Below, piece after piece: positions 1 to 10,368 of a DNA stretch of 64,000 bases (position 1 is the first letter of the stretch; the number at the start of each line of letters is the position of its first letter). The DNA lies in NCBI GenBank assembly GCA_014218235.1, contig CM024753.1, positions 1,178,001 through 1,242,000 of the forward strand, in the 5' to 3' direction. The position numbers and the translations under genes were made by a program. Source of the DNA: Colocasia esculenta. Its lineage: Eukaryota; Streptophyta; Magnoliopsida; Alismatales; Araceae. The notes beneath the pieces are model-generated. The model had not been told where the DNA came from, did no database searches, and saw only the letters and a program-made list of their open reading frames with translations.

Positions 1-1207
1 AAAATAACAAGCTTAAATTAGCTCTCAACAGCCAAGTTTCCTAGAAACTTCCTCTTCTTCTATCTCCTCCTAAGTGGGCATGCGCTCCCATATTGATTGC
101 TAAAATCTCCAGCCAATACATAATATGTCCAAAGAAAATTTCGTTCTCTTACTTTCAACGCAATACATGTAACCTGAGATATTTTACTCCTGAACTCTCT
201 TACATCAGCTGCAACACATGCAACAAGAGATCTTTTACCAAAAGGATCCAGCATTGAATCTGTCCTCCATAGTCTCTTACCGTGACACAGTTCTCATGAG
301 GTTTCTAGCCTGCCCAACATGCTACAGAGATAAAATTGCCGATCTTATCCATGAACATCATGATCTCATTCTTTACCTACTTAAAGACATTCCCCGGGGG
401 AAAAAAGGAGCAATTCCAGAGCAGTTATATTTACTGCTTTAAATCAATCATACTGTTGCACACAAGCTATCTAGCAAATGTATGTGCAGTGCTTTGAGAA
501 AAAAAGAAGTGTTAATATGACATCGCATCAGTTCCTAGTAAATAACTTTTTTACTGACTCGTACGTCGACTCATCACTGGTAGCTGTTGTTTCCACAGAT
601 GATGTCTTTAGTAGAAAATCCATACAGTTTCGCGTCTGCAGTCAGCCATATCTTCAGGCTTAAGGATAATAAAAGCAGTAAGTCAGCTGCCAGAGGGTAA
701 AGAATGGAGCACACAGCAGAACAAGAGCACACCTTTCAGAATTGGGACGCTGGCAAGAACTGTTATCAGAATCTTTCATATATGATCCAACACATGCATA
801 ATACATAAGCCACATGGGACAAGCCAACAAGATTCTCTTAACATGATCCAAAAGAAAAAACTCAGCTCTGAAGCATACTGGTATCTTATGACCCACAACA
901 CAGGTCACAATCCAATACCAAGTCAAAATCCAATGTGATATGAGCATTGTAGCTCAGACTCCTTTTCCTTTTTACTTCCTCCAAAAACAAGACAGAAACA
1001 TTTAAAAGCTAAGAATACACCTGAAAAGACAAGAGCAACTGGACGATTATGCTCGTACAAACAACAGTTCAAGTTAGTGGAAAAAAAATTTCCATTGTTT
1101 TGTATAGAACGGAACAGGGAACGGGGTCTAATCCGGCATCCCTAATATTCCGAGCACAGATGCAATGACAGATGACAAGGTAGAAAAGTTATGATCTTGC
1201 GACTCAC
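1..1207 (-). other. Intron of the fibrillin gene (partial)
   Basis: This is minus-strand DNA downstream of the first fibrillin exon. The intron starts at 1207 with a GTGAGT donor and continues to the left edge. I searched the minus strand for the expected second exon, which should begin with codons for Tyr-Thr-Ala-Phe-Ser, and did not find it, so it is probably outside the window. The short ORFs here are AT-rich, lack recognisable domains and are not supported as genes. Confidence 0.55.
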
Positions 1208-1830
1208 AGCAGAACCCAGTTGCCGTCTAGAAGCTCTGGCGCTTCCACCGGTGCAGGCGTCGGATTCTCCGCCTCCAGCTGCCCAACCAGCTCCACCACC
1301 TCCGCCCTGATCTCGGCCGACGCCTTCAATCCGTACTCCGTCCCGTAGAACGTGTCCACCAGGCAGCGCTTCAGGTCCCCGAGCTTGTCCTCCTCCGGAG
1401 CCACCTGCTCGCCACCATTCCCCGGGTCCTTCCCCCACTCGTCCTCGTCCTCGATCTTGGGAGGGTCCGGCTCCGCCGGCGGCTCCACCTCGGGCTCCGC
1501 CCTCTCCCCCCACTCGTCCGGGATCCCAGATGCCGCCGCTGCATCCTGGGAGCCAGGTCCCACCGGCTCCACCTTGGGAACCTCCGCTCCCTCCTCCGAC
1601 GGTTTCCTCTTTGGGCCCTTGCCTTGCTTCCAGCGCCCCTCCCCGGGGGTGAAGCCGCCCGGCCCTCCGCCGCCAGAAATGGCGAAGGGTACGGGGATTC
1701 TGGCAACACGGCGGCCGTCGGAGTAGAAAGAGACGGCGGATATAGAACCGCCGGGGTGGGGCGGTATCAGGCGGAGGGGGCAAGGGTTTCGGGCGACGGC
1801 GGAGAGGTGGGAGGAGAGCGGAAGCGCCAT
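1208..1830 (-). CDS. PAP3: Plastid-lipid-associated protein / fibrillin, first exon (partial gene)
   Basis: First exon of a gene for a plastid fibrillin, a lipid-binding structural protein of plastoglobules and thylakoids. I chose the ATG at 1828-1830 because it opens a typical chloroplast transit peptide that is Ser/Ala/Pro-rich with few acids (MALPLSSHLSAVARNP). An in-frame ATG at 1914 would add 28 residues that look like leader. After about 80 residues comes a Pro/Glu/Asp-rich acidic linker with two DEWG motifs, then the start of the PAP/fibrillin domain (LGDLKRCLVDTFYGTEYGL, then PELLDGNWVLL). The acidic linker with DEWG repeats resembles the PAP3/FBN2 type rather than short fibrillins. 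The exon encodes 207 codons plus two bases and ends at a GTGAGT donor at 1207. The rest of the domain lies to the left of the window. The family assignment is firm; the PAP3 subtype is inferred. Confidence 0.85.
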
Positions 1831-2134
1831 TGCCGGGTGGGAGCCGAGCTTGCCGAGGTGGTGCCGAGGAGCACCAGCAGGGTGGAGGAGATATTTGTGA
1901 AACCCGGGCACCACGACAGGGTTTTTAACACGAATACCACTATTTGTTAGGGGCTATGTTTGATAACGAGGAAATCCCGCCCCTGTGCTTTGTGGTTCAA
2001 GGATTGTTGTTCGTGAACTCCAAGGTTAGGACTTGGCAGCTCCTACTTTCCGTTACCTGTATTGCCCTTATCCCGCTTGACCGAAAAACCCCGGATCTAC
2101 ACACCTCGAGGATTGCATGTAAATCAGGTAAATC

Positions 2135-2207
2135 CCCCCCCCAGGAATCGAACTCGGGACCTCCTGCTTTTTAAGCAAGAGTTCTAACCGATCGACCCAC
2201 CGGGGTG
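2135..2207 (-). repeat. tRNA-like sequence, possible SINE head
   Basis: Read on the minus strand, this stretch has an A-box-like block (GGGTCGATCGGTTAGA), a five-base-pair anticodon-like hairpin with loop TTAAAAA, and a B-box (GAGTTCGATTCC). The acceptor stem is only partly complementary and the T-stem has a mismatch, so a functional tRNA is unlikely. A tRNA-derived SINE or tRNA pseudogene is the better reading. It lies about 300 bp upstream of the fibrillin start. Confidence 0.4.
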
Positions 2208-3127
2208 CGAGGATGTTGGCACTTGGCATGTGGTTATAAAAATATAAAGTTGAGTAATATTTGTTGGGTGGTTTCCATTATTTTAAAAGTGATTTGTATT
2301 TATTTTATAAATAATAAAATGGCAGCTTAAATTGTATTTCCTTCTAAAAGAATGAAAAAATTAATTAAGAATTTTAGAGAGACTTATTTTCTAATCCCTG
2401 TTAAAAAAAAAGATGTCTTAAGTGGTCTCATTTTTTATGAGTTTTAATAATCAATCCTTGGAAGATAGTTTCATCCTTTCTTTTGTTTTTCTTTTTACCT
2501 TTCCATGTAATTAATGTATATATTTATTCCTTTCAATCAAGTATGTATGATCGCTGCATTTATAGTTTAACGGACTCTCTCATCTACTTTAATTAGGTTC
2601 TTTATATATTTTAATTTATTTTTTACATTCTTATTATCTGATGTTGTGTTTTAACCAATTTTCTCTTTTACTTTAACTCACATACATGTTACTTTAACGC
2701 ATTCATAGATGTACATTAACAGAGAGATTGACCTTCTTCATTACTTCAACCATTTATGCATCTTACAATAAGACGGAGTGTTTATTACTTTAACATATTT
2801 TAGTTTCATTTTAATCTTTTATGTTACACAATCTATCATATATGTAACTGTTATATAATTTTAAGATAAGAGTTTTAAGTCGTTAAAATATATGTAACGG
2901 TAAATCAAATGTGTGAGACTTAAAGTTACTACTGACATAACTTAAAATTTAAGTTTGAAGTTGTCAAAGTAAGATTCGATGTCGTTAAAGTACATGCGAT
3001 TGTAAGTTAAAATGTGTGGGATTTAAAATCATTATTGACATGACTTAAGACTAAGTTCGAATGTATTAAAATAAGAGCTATGAAACCGTTAAAGTATTTA
3101 CGATGATGAGTTAAAGTATGGGACTTA
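2208..3127. other. AT-rich intergenic DNA
   Basis: This stretch contains no supported gene. It is low in GC. From about 2880 it grades into the degenerate repeat array that continues on the other side of the MITE at 3128-3570. Confidence 0.6.
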
Positions 3128-3246
3128 GGCATCGTTTGAAACTGCGGTTGAGATAGATTTTTGTCTGCAAAACTCTGACAAGACAGTAACATTTCCAAAC
3201 ATTTTGGCTCACCTTGGCTTGCGTGTAGATAGATTTTTTTCGCTAA

Positions 3247-3305
<59 letters not shown>

Positions 3306-3570
3306 TCCTCCATCTCTGCTCGCTGTGCAAAAGCGGCCTACAGGGTAGATTTTAAAATCACGATGATTGGCAAGATGTTTAGGCGACGAGATTTAATTTT
3401 TAATAATTTTTTAATAGTTAAAATATGTTCTAAGTATGGACAACGATGTAAACAGTTTGTGCCATCAAAAGGCATGTTGAACAATGTTGCAATCTCCTGT
3501 CCCCGTGGCTTTTGCAGAAGTAGTGGATTTTGTAAATTTTGAACTTTTAAAAGCTATTCAAAACGATGCC
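3128..3570. mobile_element. Tourist/Harbinger-type MITE with TTA target duplication
   Basis: The left end reads GGCATCGTTTGAAACTGC and the right end, reverse-complemented, reads GGCATCGTTTTGAATAGC, giving clear terminal inverted repeats. TTA lies directly outside both ends (3125-3127 and 3571-3573), as expected for PIF/Harbinger insertions. No transposase is present, so it is non-autonomous. A long (GA)n tract lies inside. It sits within the degenerate tandem array. Related elements are at 20236-20626, 38200-38441 and 46039-46390. Confidence 0.75.
3249..3302. repeat. (GA)n microsatellite
   Basis: An almost pure GA dinucleotide run lying inside the Tourist-like MITE. The Arg-Glu and Leu-Ser stretches predicted across it on the two strands are artefacts of the repeat. 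Confidence 0.95.
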
Positions 3571-4075
3571 TTAAAGTCACTGTTGACATAATTTAATGTC
3601 TAATTTTAAAATTGTTAAAATAAGAGTGTGAAGGAGTTAAAGTAAGAGTTTGATGTCATTAAAATATATATGACAATGAGTTAAAATAGTCGAGACTTAA
3701 AATCATTGTTAATGTGAATTAAAATATAAGTTCTAAAATATTAAAGTAAGAATTCGAAATTGTTAAAGTAATTGTTGACATAATTTAATATCTAAATTTG
3801 AAGTCATTAAAATAAGAGTTCGAAGTTAAAGTAAGAGTTCAAGATCATTAAAGTATGATAAGTTAAAATATGTGAGATTTAAAGTCACTATTAACATGAC
3901 TTACGTACACTCTAAGTTCTAAGACGTTAAAATAAGAGTTTGAAGTTGTTAAAGTATGTGTGACCGTGAGTTAGAATATTCAAGATTTAAAATAATTGTT
4001 GATATGAATTAAAATGTAAGTTCAAATACGTTAAAGTAAGAGTTGAAAAGTTTTAAAATAATAATTGTTCACGAC

Positions 4076-4503
4076 CACAAGACAAAAAATGTCACTTATG
4101 GATCGTTCAGTGCAAATCCCGATAAAATAGGGTCTATAAATTAACATCCGTAAAAGTCTCTAGACTTTTTCACGCAGATATTTATAACAGAGATCTGTAA
4201 TTAATGTGCTCTCACTAATAATGACTTGTAATTATTAATATTATCTAATTCCTTCGACTTTCTTCTAAAAAAAAAATTCAATTTCCTTATATTTATCTCT
4301 ATTATCCCATACAAATGATGTAAATACATGATTTCATTTTCATAGGATTTCTTAAAAAGTTTTAAGCGCATGCTATTGTTTATTGTCAATTTATACTTTT
4401 TAAAGGAAATTTATATTTGTATATCTCCAAAAATTATAATAAATAATAAGTATTACCACTATGAATATAAAAAATATGTGACGCAGCGACAACATGATCA
4501 CAT
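4076..4503. other. AT-rich intergenic DNA
   Basis: No gene or named repeat was recognised between the degenerate array and the left LTR. The sequence directly left of the LTR boundary is GATCACAT. Confidence 0.5.
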
Positions 4504-7500
4504 TGTCACGTCCCGTCATTTAATATAGCTCTAAATGCCGGAACGTGAGCGAACGAGGAATCAAGAGTAGAACTCTAATTAATTGAGCAGAAAATTGCTC
4601 GGGCTTTATTAAATAAAAAGAATATTTATTCATTGACATTCTATATGTATTACATGACTCTCCATTTACAACTCAAACTTAAATGCTGCAAGGATTGATC
4701 TCTCTGCCCACAAATCCCGATATCCTGCCTTAGAACCGTAGATAACCTGAAAAAGTAGAATTTGGTGAGCTAACTAGCCCAGTAGAATTCAATTCCTTGA
4801 AATAGAAAGGATTCACATGTATACAATCAAGAATAGGAACATGTCTACGGTAAACAATGAGTGGTCAAAACACTAAGTCAAACCAATAACATATGTAGAA
4901 CGAAACAGTATAGAACATGATCAATAACTCAGGAAGATACTTAAGTTCAGTATCAGTCAGGTATTCACACGGATATGTATGAGATGATGACTAATCAAGC
5001 AGGAATGATGTATGCCAACATCCTGGTGTCCTCATTGTCCCCGCGCGGCCACTGACAAATTCTGGTGCTCCTCCCGGGACTGAACCAGCCCCTTGCACAG
5101 GCATAATTATCAAACGAGTCCAAAGACTCACAACTTATCATCATAACACACTCACTCTGGTAATGGCTCAAGGGTACACATGTACTCATCATGTCTCACA
5201 CAACAAGGATTTGGGGTTACTTTCACTGATTTCACAATTGATATCTTTACATAGATCAGAGGTAGTTGGAAAGTTTAAGTTCAGAGATATTCAATAGGTA
5301 CAAGAATCACATTAGTTTAGGATGTCCAAGAATGATCCAAAGATGGATGGAAATGACATTTAAATGACTCATCAAGTAGTATAATAGTTTAGAATCCAAG
5401 AAAATAGAAAAGTCAACGAAAGAATATATCATGAGAAGTCATGAAATCTATATGATTGATTGAACCATTCATTTACTAATTCTAATTCAGAGTTGGAGAT
5501 AATAACATGTCAAGGTGAAAGCCATATGGATGTAATTTAAGGGATGAATAGGTTTGACTTTCCTTCAGTAGGAGAGGGCTCCATTGGAGAAGTCATATGT
5601 GTGTTTATCATTTTTCACCGGACCTTGCATTTTTATCATTCTACTAGGTTTACTCGAATTATGAGATTTTTAGGTAGGCCAAATTATGAGAAATTAGAAA
5701 GACGCTATTTTTATGGAATCGCTAAAATTGTGTTTTTCTTCTTCGGTGGGAGAGTTGACTTTTTATTGGTAAGAGATATGATTTTTCTGACATTTTTATT
5801 GGATTCAAATGGGGGGTACTTCCTTATTTACATGTAATATCTTAAGTAAATGAAACATCAATTATAACATTTACTTAAATGATATGGAATGTAAATAAGG
5901 TATGAGTTTGCAGTCTTGCAGAGGTTCTGCTGACACTTCTGAAGGAAGCAGTCCTGACAGAAACACAGAAATCTGGCTAAGTCTACTATTATATGTGAGT
6001 CGAATCATGTACAAATGGGTGAGTCGAATCATGTATAAAGGGTCAGTCGATTCATGTATAAAGGGTCAGTCGATTCATGTATAAATGGTGAGTCGAATCA
6101 TGTATAAAGGGTGAGTCGATTCATGTATAAAGGGGTCAGTCGATTCATGTAAAATGGGTGAGTCGAATCATGTTAAAGGGTGAGTCGATTCATGTATAAA
6201 GGGTGAGTCGAATCATGTATAAAGGGTCAGTCGATTCATGTAAAAGGGTGAGTCGATTCATGTTAAAGGGTGAGTCGAATCATGTATAAAGGGTGAGTCG
6301 ATTCATGTATAAAGGGGTCAGTCGATTCATGTATAAGGGTGAGTCGATTCATGTATAAAGGGTGAGTCGAATCATGTATAAAGGGTGAGTCGATTCATGT
6401 ATAAGGGTCAGTCGAATCATGTATAAAGGGTGAGTCGTTCATGTATAAAGGGTGTGAGTCGATTCATGTATAAAGGGTGAGTCGATTCATGTATAAGGTG
6501 AGTCGAATCATGTTAAGGGTGTCGATTCATGTATAAAGGGTCAGTCGATTCATGTAAAATGGGTGAGTCGAATCATGTATAAAGGGTGATCGATTCATGT
6601 ATAAAGGGGTGTACACATACTGGTTGTAGGGATGATCCTAACTAAGTTAAGCTTACAGTATGACACAGGAAGACTTTTATTACTTTAGAAGTGATCACAA
6701 TCATGGTATGAGACATTCCTAGAATAATCATGGAGGTCAAACAGTAGCATAATACCTTGTCCAAGGATGAACAGAAAGAAGAAGGAGTTTGAATCCTACA
6801 CAGGAGATTTCATAGCACGTAAAGTGAGTAAGATTGAGAGAGAAAGGAAAATAATTCTACCTTACTGATTTGGAGTAAGTTTCCCTCAACACAGAACTTC
6901 CCAGAAATAGGGAAAAGAAGAGAAAGCTTGCAGCAGTTGGAGAGATCTGATCTATATCAACCGAAGCAAGAGCAACACACAACAAGTAGCTCCAACCCCA
7001 AGATCTGCAGCCCCTTTTACTCAGAAGTAGCAGCAGGAAGCACTAGGAGAAAAACCGAAGAAAGTGATAGATAGGGAGAACATCTAGGAGAAGCTCTCCT
7101 GGGAAGGTCGGAATGCTGCGCACAGGAAGATTTTTATCACCCAAAGCTTCAGGTGCAAGGCACGCAGGCTTACAGGTGTTGGGGTAAAAATCCCCAATAG
7201 TTACCCACAGCCACATGGTCCAAGCATCACCCTAGGATTAGCACATGGGTAAAAACGTGTAAGAGATCTAACCCACCATGACATAGGCTTACGTTGCCCA
7301 TGGTACGTAAGGATACAAGAATTTCCAGAAAAATCCTTCCCGTAATTAGCCCATAAATCAGCTGATCTAAATATCCTCTTGTAAACATATCCAAATGAAG
7401 TCCATTTGTGTTGAAATTTCAGCCATAAGCTAATGTAATGGTTTTACAAATTATGGTGATTTTTATTTAATTTTTAGAATTTATTTTACACAGGGTGAAA

Positions 7501-7801
7501 ATTCACCCGGAAAATAGTCGCGGCGGCTTATCCTCGAAGTCCGCATGTCAATAAATCCAGATATTTATATTATATTATCTCCACATTTTTCTGAGAATTA
7601 TGATGTTCTCAGATTTATTTTTCGTTACAGTTTTTCGGTGTCGTCCTGATAGAGCGCACACCTCGGAGTACGACACTGGGGTATCATTTATTAACACCAA
7701 TTAATCCTAGATATTAATTATTTCAATCTCCTAATAATAATCAAGTGTAATAATCATATTACTTATATTTTCTAGCACATAATATTTTCTGGGGTGTTAC
7801 A
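4504..7801 (-). repeat. Left LTR (3' LTR in element orientation)
   Basis: The repeat is 3298 bp. In element orientation it starts TGTAACACCCCAG (at 7801) and ends ACGTGACA (at 4504), the usual TG...CA ends. It is directly preceded by the polypurine tract. It contains a minisatellite array at 5995-6609. A 97-residue plus-strand ORF at 5544-5837 is found unchanged in the other LTR, but it is antisense to the element and resembles nothing I know. Confidence 0.85.
5995..6609. repeat. Minisatellite inside left LTR, about 22-24 bp unit
   Basis: About 27 copies of a unit such as GTGAGTCGATTCATGTATAA plus AGG. Two variants, GTCGAATC and GTCGATTC, tend to alternate, giving a dimeric higher-order unit. 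Copies vary by one to four bases (GGGTCAGTCG versus GGGTGAGTCG). The array abuts TGTACACATACTGG, which is unique LTR sequence. Confidence 0.9.
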
Positions 7802-7817
7802 CTCTCCCCCACAAAAA
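7802..7817 (-). other. Polypurine tract
   Basis: On the minus strand this reads TTTTTGTGGGGGAGAG and directly precedes the LTR start TGTAACACCC. This is the standard plus-strand primer position for an LTR retrotransposon and fixes the element orientation. Confidence 0.85.
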
Positions 7818-10353
7818 GAAATTTGGTCCTCCAAATTCCATGACTAGTTAGGATGGATCACAATGATAAGTTTTCAACCTTTTAAATTTTATTTATTCCA
7901 GATTAGTCTTACCAATGTCGTTATGATTAGTATGTCATATGATGTATACATCTTCGGTATCATTTATAATCATAACGTCATCAGTTGATGGAAATCTGAG
8001 TATTAACTAACATTTTTAGATTTTAGAGATCATGTTGTGATCATGTGTTCAATTAGATGCATTCTCTATTTGTTTCCTATTTCTGACAGTAGTATGTCAA
8101 GCCATTATCAAATCCCTGTTAATAGCATATTGCCCTTAAGGTCTCCTCTACCAAGGATTAACTTTAGCCCTCAAAGAGTTATATGAATATATATATATAT
8201 TCCCTTAGAAAAGGGTAATAAGGTATGACAAGCATGATAAGTATGAAAATTTTATTTATCCCATATAGTTTACAGTACAAAACTCCATAATTCAGTCTTA
8301 CAAATTTACATAGGTTGGCAAAACTTACAAAATTTGACATGCTATAATACTAAGCTTGAGCACTTCTCACTATACTCTAGTCCTATTGTCTTATACACAA
8401 AATTACTTCTAATAACTTTGGTCAATTCTCCTTATGGTTTAAGGTCTTCCTGGACTCTTGTCTTTGTCTTGAGGTGGTATAGACAATTTGAGATCCGATG
8501 CTTCAGACTTCCGCACCTCAAACATGCTCCTAGTCTCCACCAACAGTCTTCTTTGACATGACCTGGTTTGTGACAATGTGCACAGGCTTCCTTAGGTTGT
8601 GCCTTGCCTTTCCCTTGCTTGTTGGCCTTATTGATCTTTTTGCTCCTCTTGTTTTGCTTCACTTCCTTGTTGCCAATTGTTTCTCTTTTATTGGAGGGAA
8701 TAGTTCTTTTCCGTATAGATACTGTAATACTCATTGTTTCTTGGAGATTTGCACTTCTAATATTTTCATGCAGTTCCATTTTCCCTTGATCACCGACTGG
8801 AGCTACTTGCTCCAAGGACTGAGCAAGATTGTTCATTGCCTCTTGAACCTTTCTCCAATGTGTTTCTTCTCCCATCCCATTGACTGAGCAAACAAATTTA
8901 AGTTTAGTTAATCAATCGTGTAATTTAAAATTCAGCTTTTCTACAACTATTATCGTATGTATCTAATCATTTGATACATTAACTTCCATGATTAAATGAT
9001 GTCTTTTCCCTGTAGGATTTTGAGATATGACAAATGATTTATGTTATGTTCGTAGTTTTGATATAACAAGCAAAATGTAATAAATATTTAACACAAGTCT
9101 TTTATAAGAAAATTCATAAAGTCAATGGCTCTTTTTATTGTATTAACTCCTATTACATCATAGGTAGACTTACAAGGATACAAGTAGCACTGAATAAACT
9201 ATTGAGGTTTGGTAATGCCTATGATTCAACCCTATTTAAAAGATAAGCCAATGCTTGATGGGTTTTCTATATTACAGAGAAGTTCAAGCTATTATCTTAG
9301 GTTGACACTACATGGAGATCAAGTTAACACTAGTCAAGTTTCTAGCTAATGCTTAAAGAAAAATACGGCTTGAGGTTAATGCCATAAGGAGGTTGGGTTA
9401 ATTTTATCAAGGTATGAGTTGACACTAAATGTTGCAAGATCAATTCTACCTGATGGTCAGTTAATCAAAACTGCTATTACTTGAGTGATGTTAACTCTAG
9501 AAGACATGAAGTTGACCCTACTGAAACTTTTCCTACTTCTTTTCTTCATTTTGGTTGTCTACTCCTGTAGAAGTAAATAGATTCATTGTGTGTGTACAAT
9601 TTGTGAGTGTTAAAACAATCTTGAAATTTTTAATTAGCAATTGTATGAGTGTTTCACCATTTGAGTTGTTAATGAACCTCACTTGATTTAGAATGCAGAT
9701 GATGATCATCCAATCATCTCAGTGGTATAATAATCTAGAATTTAAGAAAATGAGAAAGTCAACTTGTTTAGACAATACAAGAGTGTGATAACTTGGTTTG
9801 TGGAAGACACAACTTTATTTACATCCTCAAATATCACTTATTTGAAGGAAATAGTTAGGACAGTAAGAGTGCAAATTTCACACATGGGTGACATGAAGTT
9901 TATAAAAGGATGATTATTGAGAATACAACTCTTCTAGACATCATTTCCTTACATCTAATAGGAAGATATTCACAAGTATGCTCGAACCTAACATGAATAT
10001 TAGCTAAAATATGATCACAATGGATAAGAAAACAATCCTAAGGATGTTTTCAGACTCATAGACAAATGCAATTATAGCCAAACACTTAAACATAGAACTC
10101 TTTAGCAAGAGAAGGAGTCCTACAGAACATGGAACAAAAGGGAAATATGGTATATATGAATGAAGAGATTACATGCATAAGTTATGAAAGTAGAGATGAA
10201 TCGTAGGAAGGAACCAACATCTAAATATTCATTTCATATTCAGAACAATCCCTAACCAACTTTATTTATCTAGCTTAACCTCAGGCTTTCTACCCATTCT
10301 CACAGGTCTCTACAGGGTGTTGAGGACCAATGACCATTTGAATCCTCAACCTG
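7818..10353 (-). other. Retrotransposon interior without pol
   Basis: This region holds the gag remnant at 8432-8875 and otherwise no ORF with retroelement motifs on either strand. It is AT-rich with many stops. Reverse transcriptase, protease and integrase are absent, so any mobility would have needed proteins from another element. Confidence 0.7.
8432..8875 (-). pseudogene. Retrotransposon gag nucleocapsid remnant (two CCHC zinc knuckles)
   Basis: A 147-residue ORF with a Lys-rich middle and two consecutive CX2CX4HX4C knuckles near its C-terminus (CAHCHKPGHVKEDC, then CLRCGSLKHRISNC), as in plant Ty3/gypsy gag proteins. These knuckles bind retroelement RNA. The capsid part expected upstream is not readable as one frame, so this is a fragment. 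It is interior to the LTR element, in the same orientation as its PBS and PPT. Confidence 0.75.
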
Positions 10354-10365
10354 GCTCTGATACCA
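10354..10365 (-). other. Primer binding site (initiator tRNA-Met type)
   Basis: On the minus strand this reads TGGTATCAGAGC, the plant retrotransposon primer site complementary to the 3' end of initiator tRNA-Met. It lies three bases from the end of the right LTR, at the expected spacing. Confidence 0.9.
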
Positions 10366-10368
10366 CGC

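Larger units (their letters stand above)
2880..4075. repeat. Degenerate tandem repeat array, about 105-120 bp period
   Basis: A recurring phrase built from GACTTAAAGTCATTGTTGACAT-like text, then AAGTTCGAAGTCGTTAAA, then a GAGTTAAAATATGTG-like block, appears near 2916, 3021, 3572, 3695, 3869 and 3985. Copies are diverged and vary in length. The array is split by the MITE at 3128-3570. No coding potential was seen. Confidence 0.55.

Noticed and set aside
1..1200. Second fibrillin exon within the window
   Set aside because: No acceptor followed by the expected Tyr-Thr-Ala-Phe-Ser coding sequence was found on the minus strand.
1352..1726. Plus-strand 124-residue ORF over the fibrillin exon
   Set aside because: It is the reverse of the well-supported fibrillin first exon; Ser/Pro-rich artefact of GC content.
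5544..5837. 97-residue ORF conserved exactly at 11411-11704
   Set aside because: The conservation is explained by the two LTRs being nearly identical. The ORF is antisense to the element, composition-biased and without a known domain.
5995..6609. CRISPR-like regular direct repeats
   Set aside because: The units are contiguous with no unique spacers, lie inside an LTR of a plant retrotransposon, and recur in its other LTR. It is a minisatellite.
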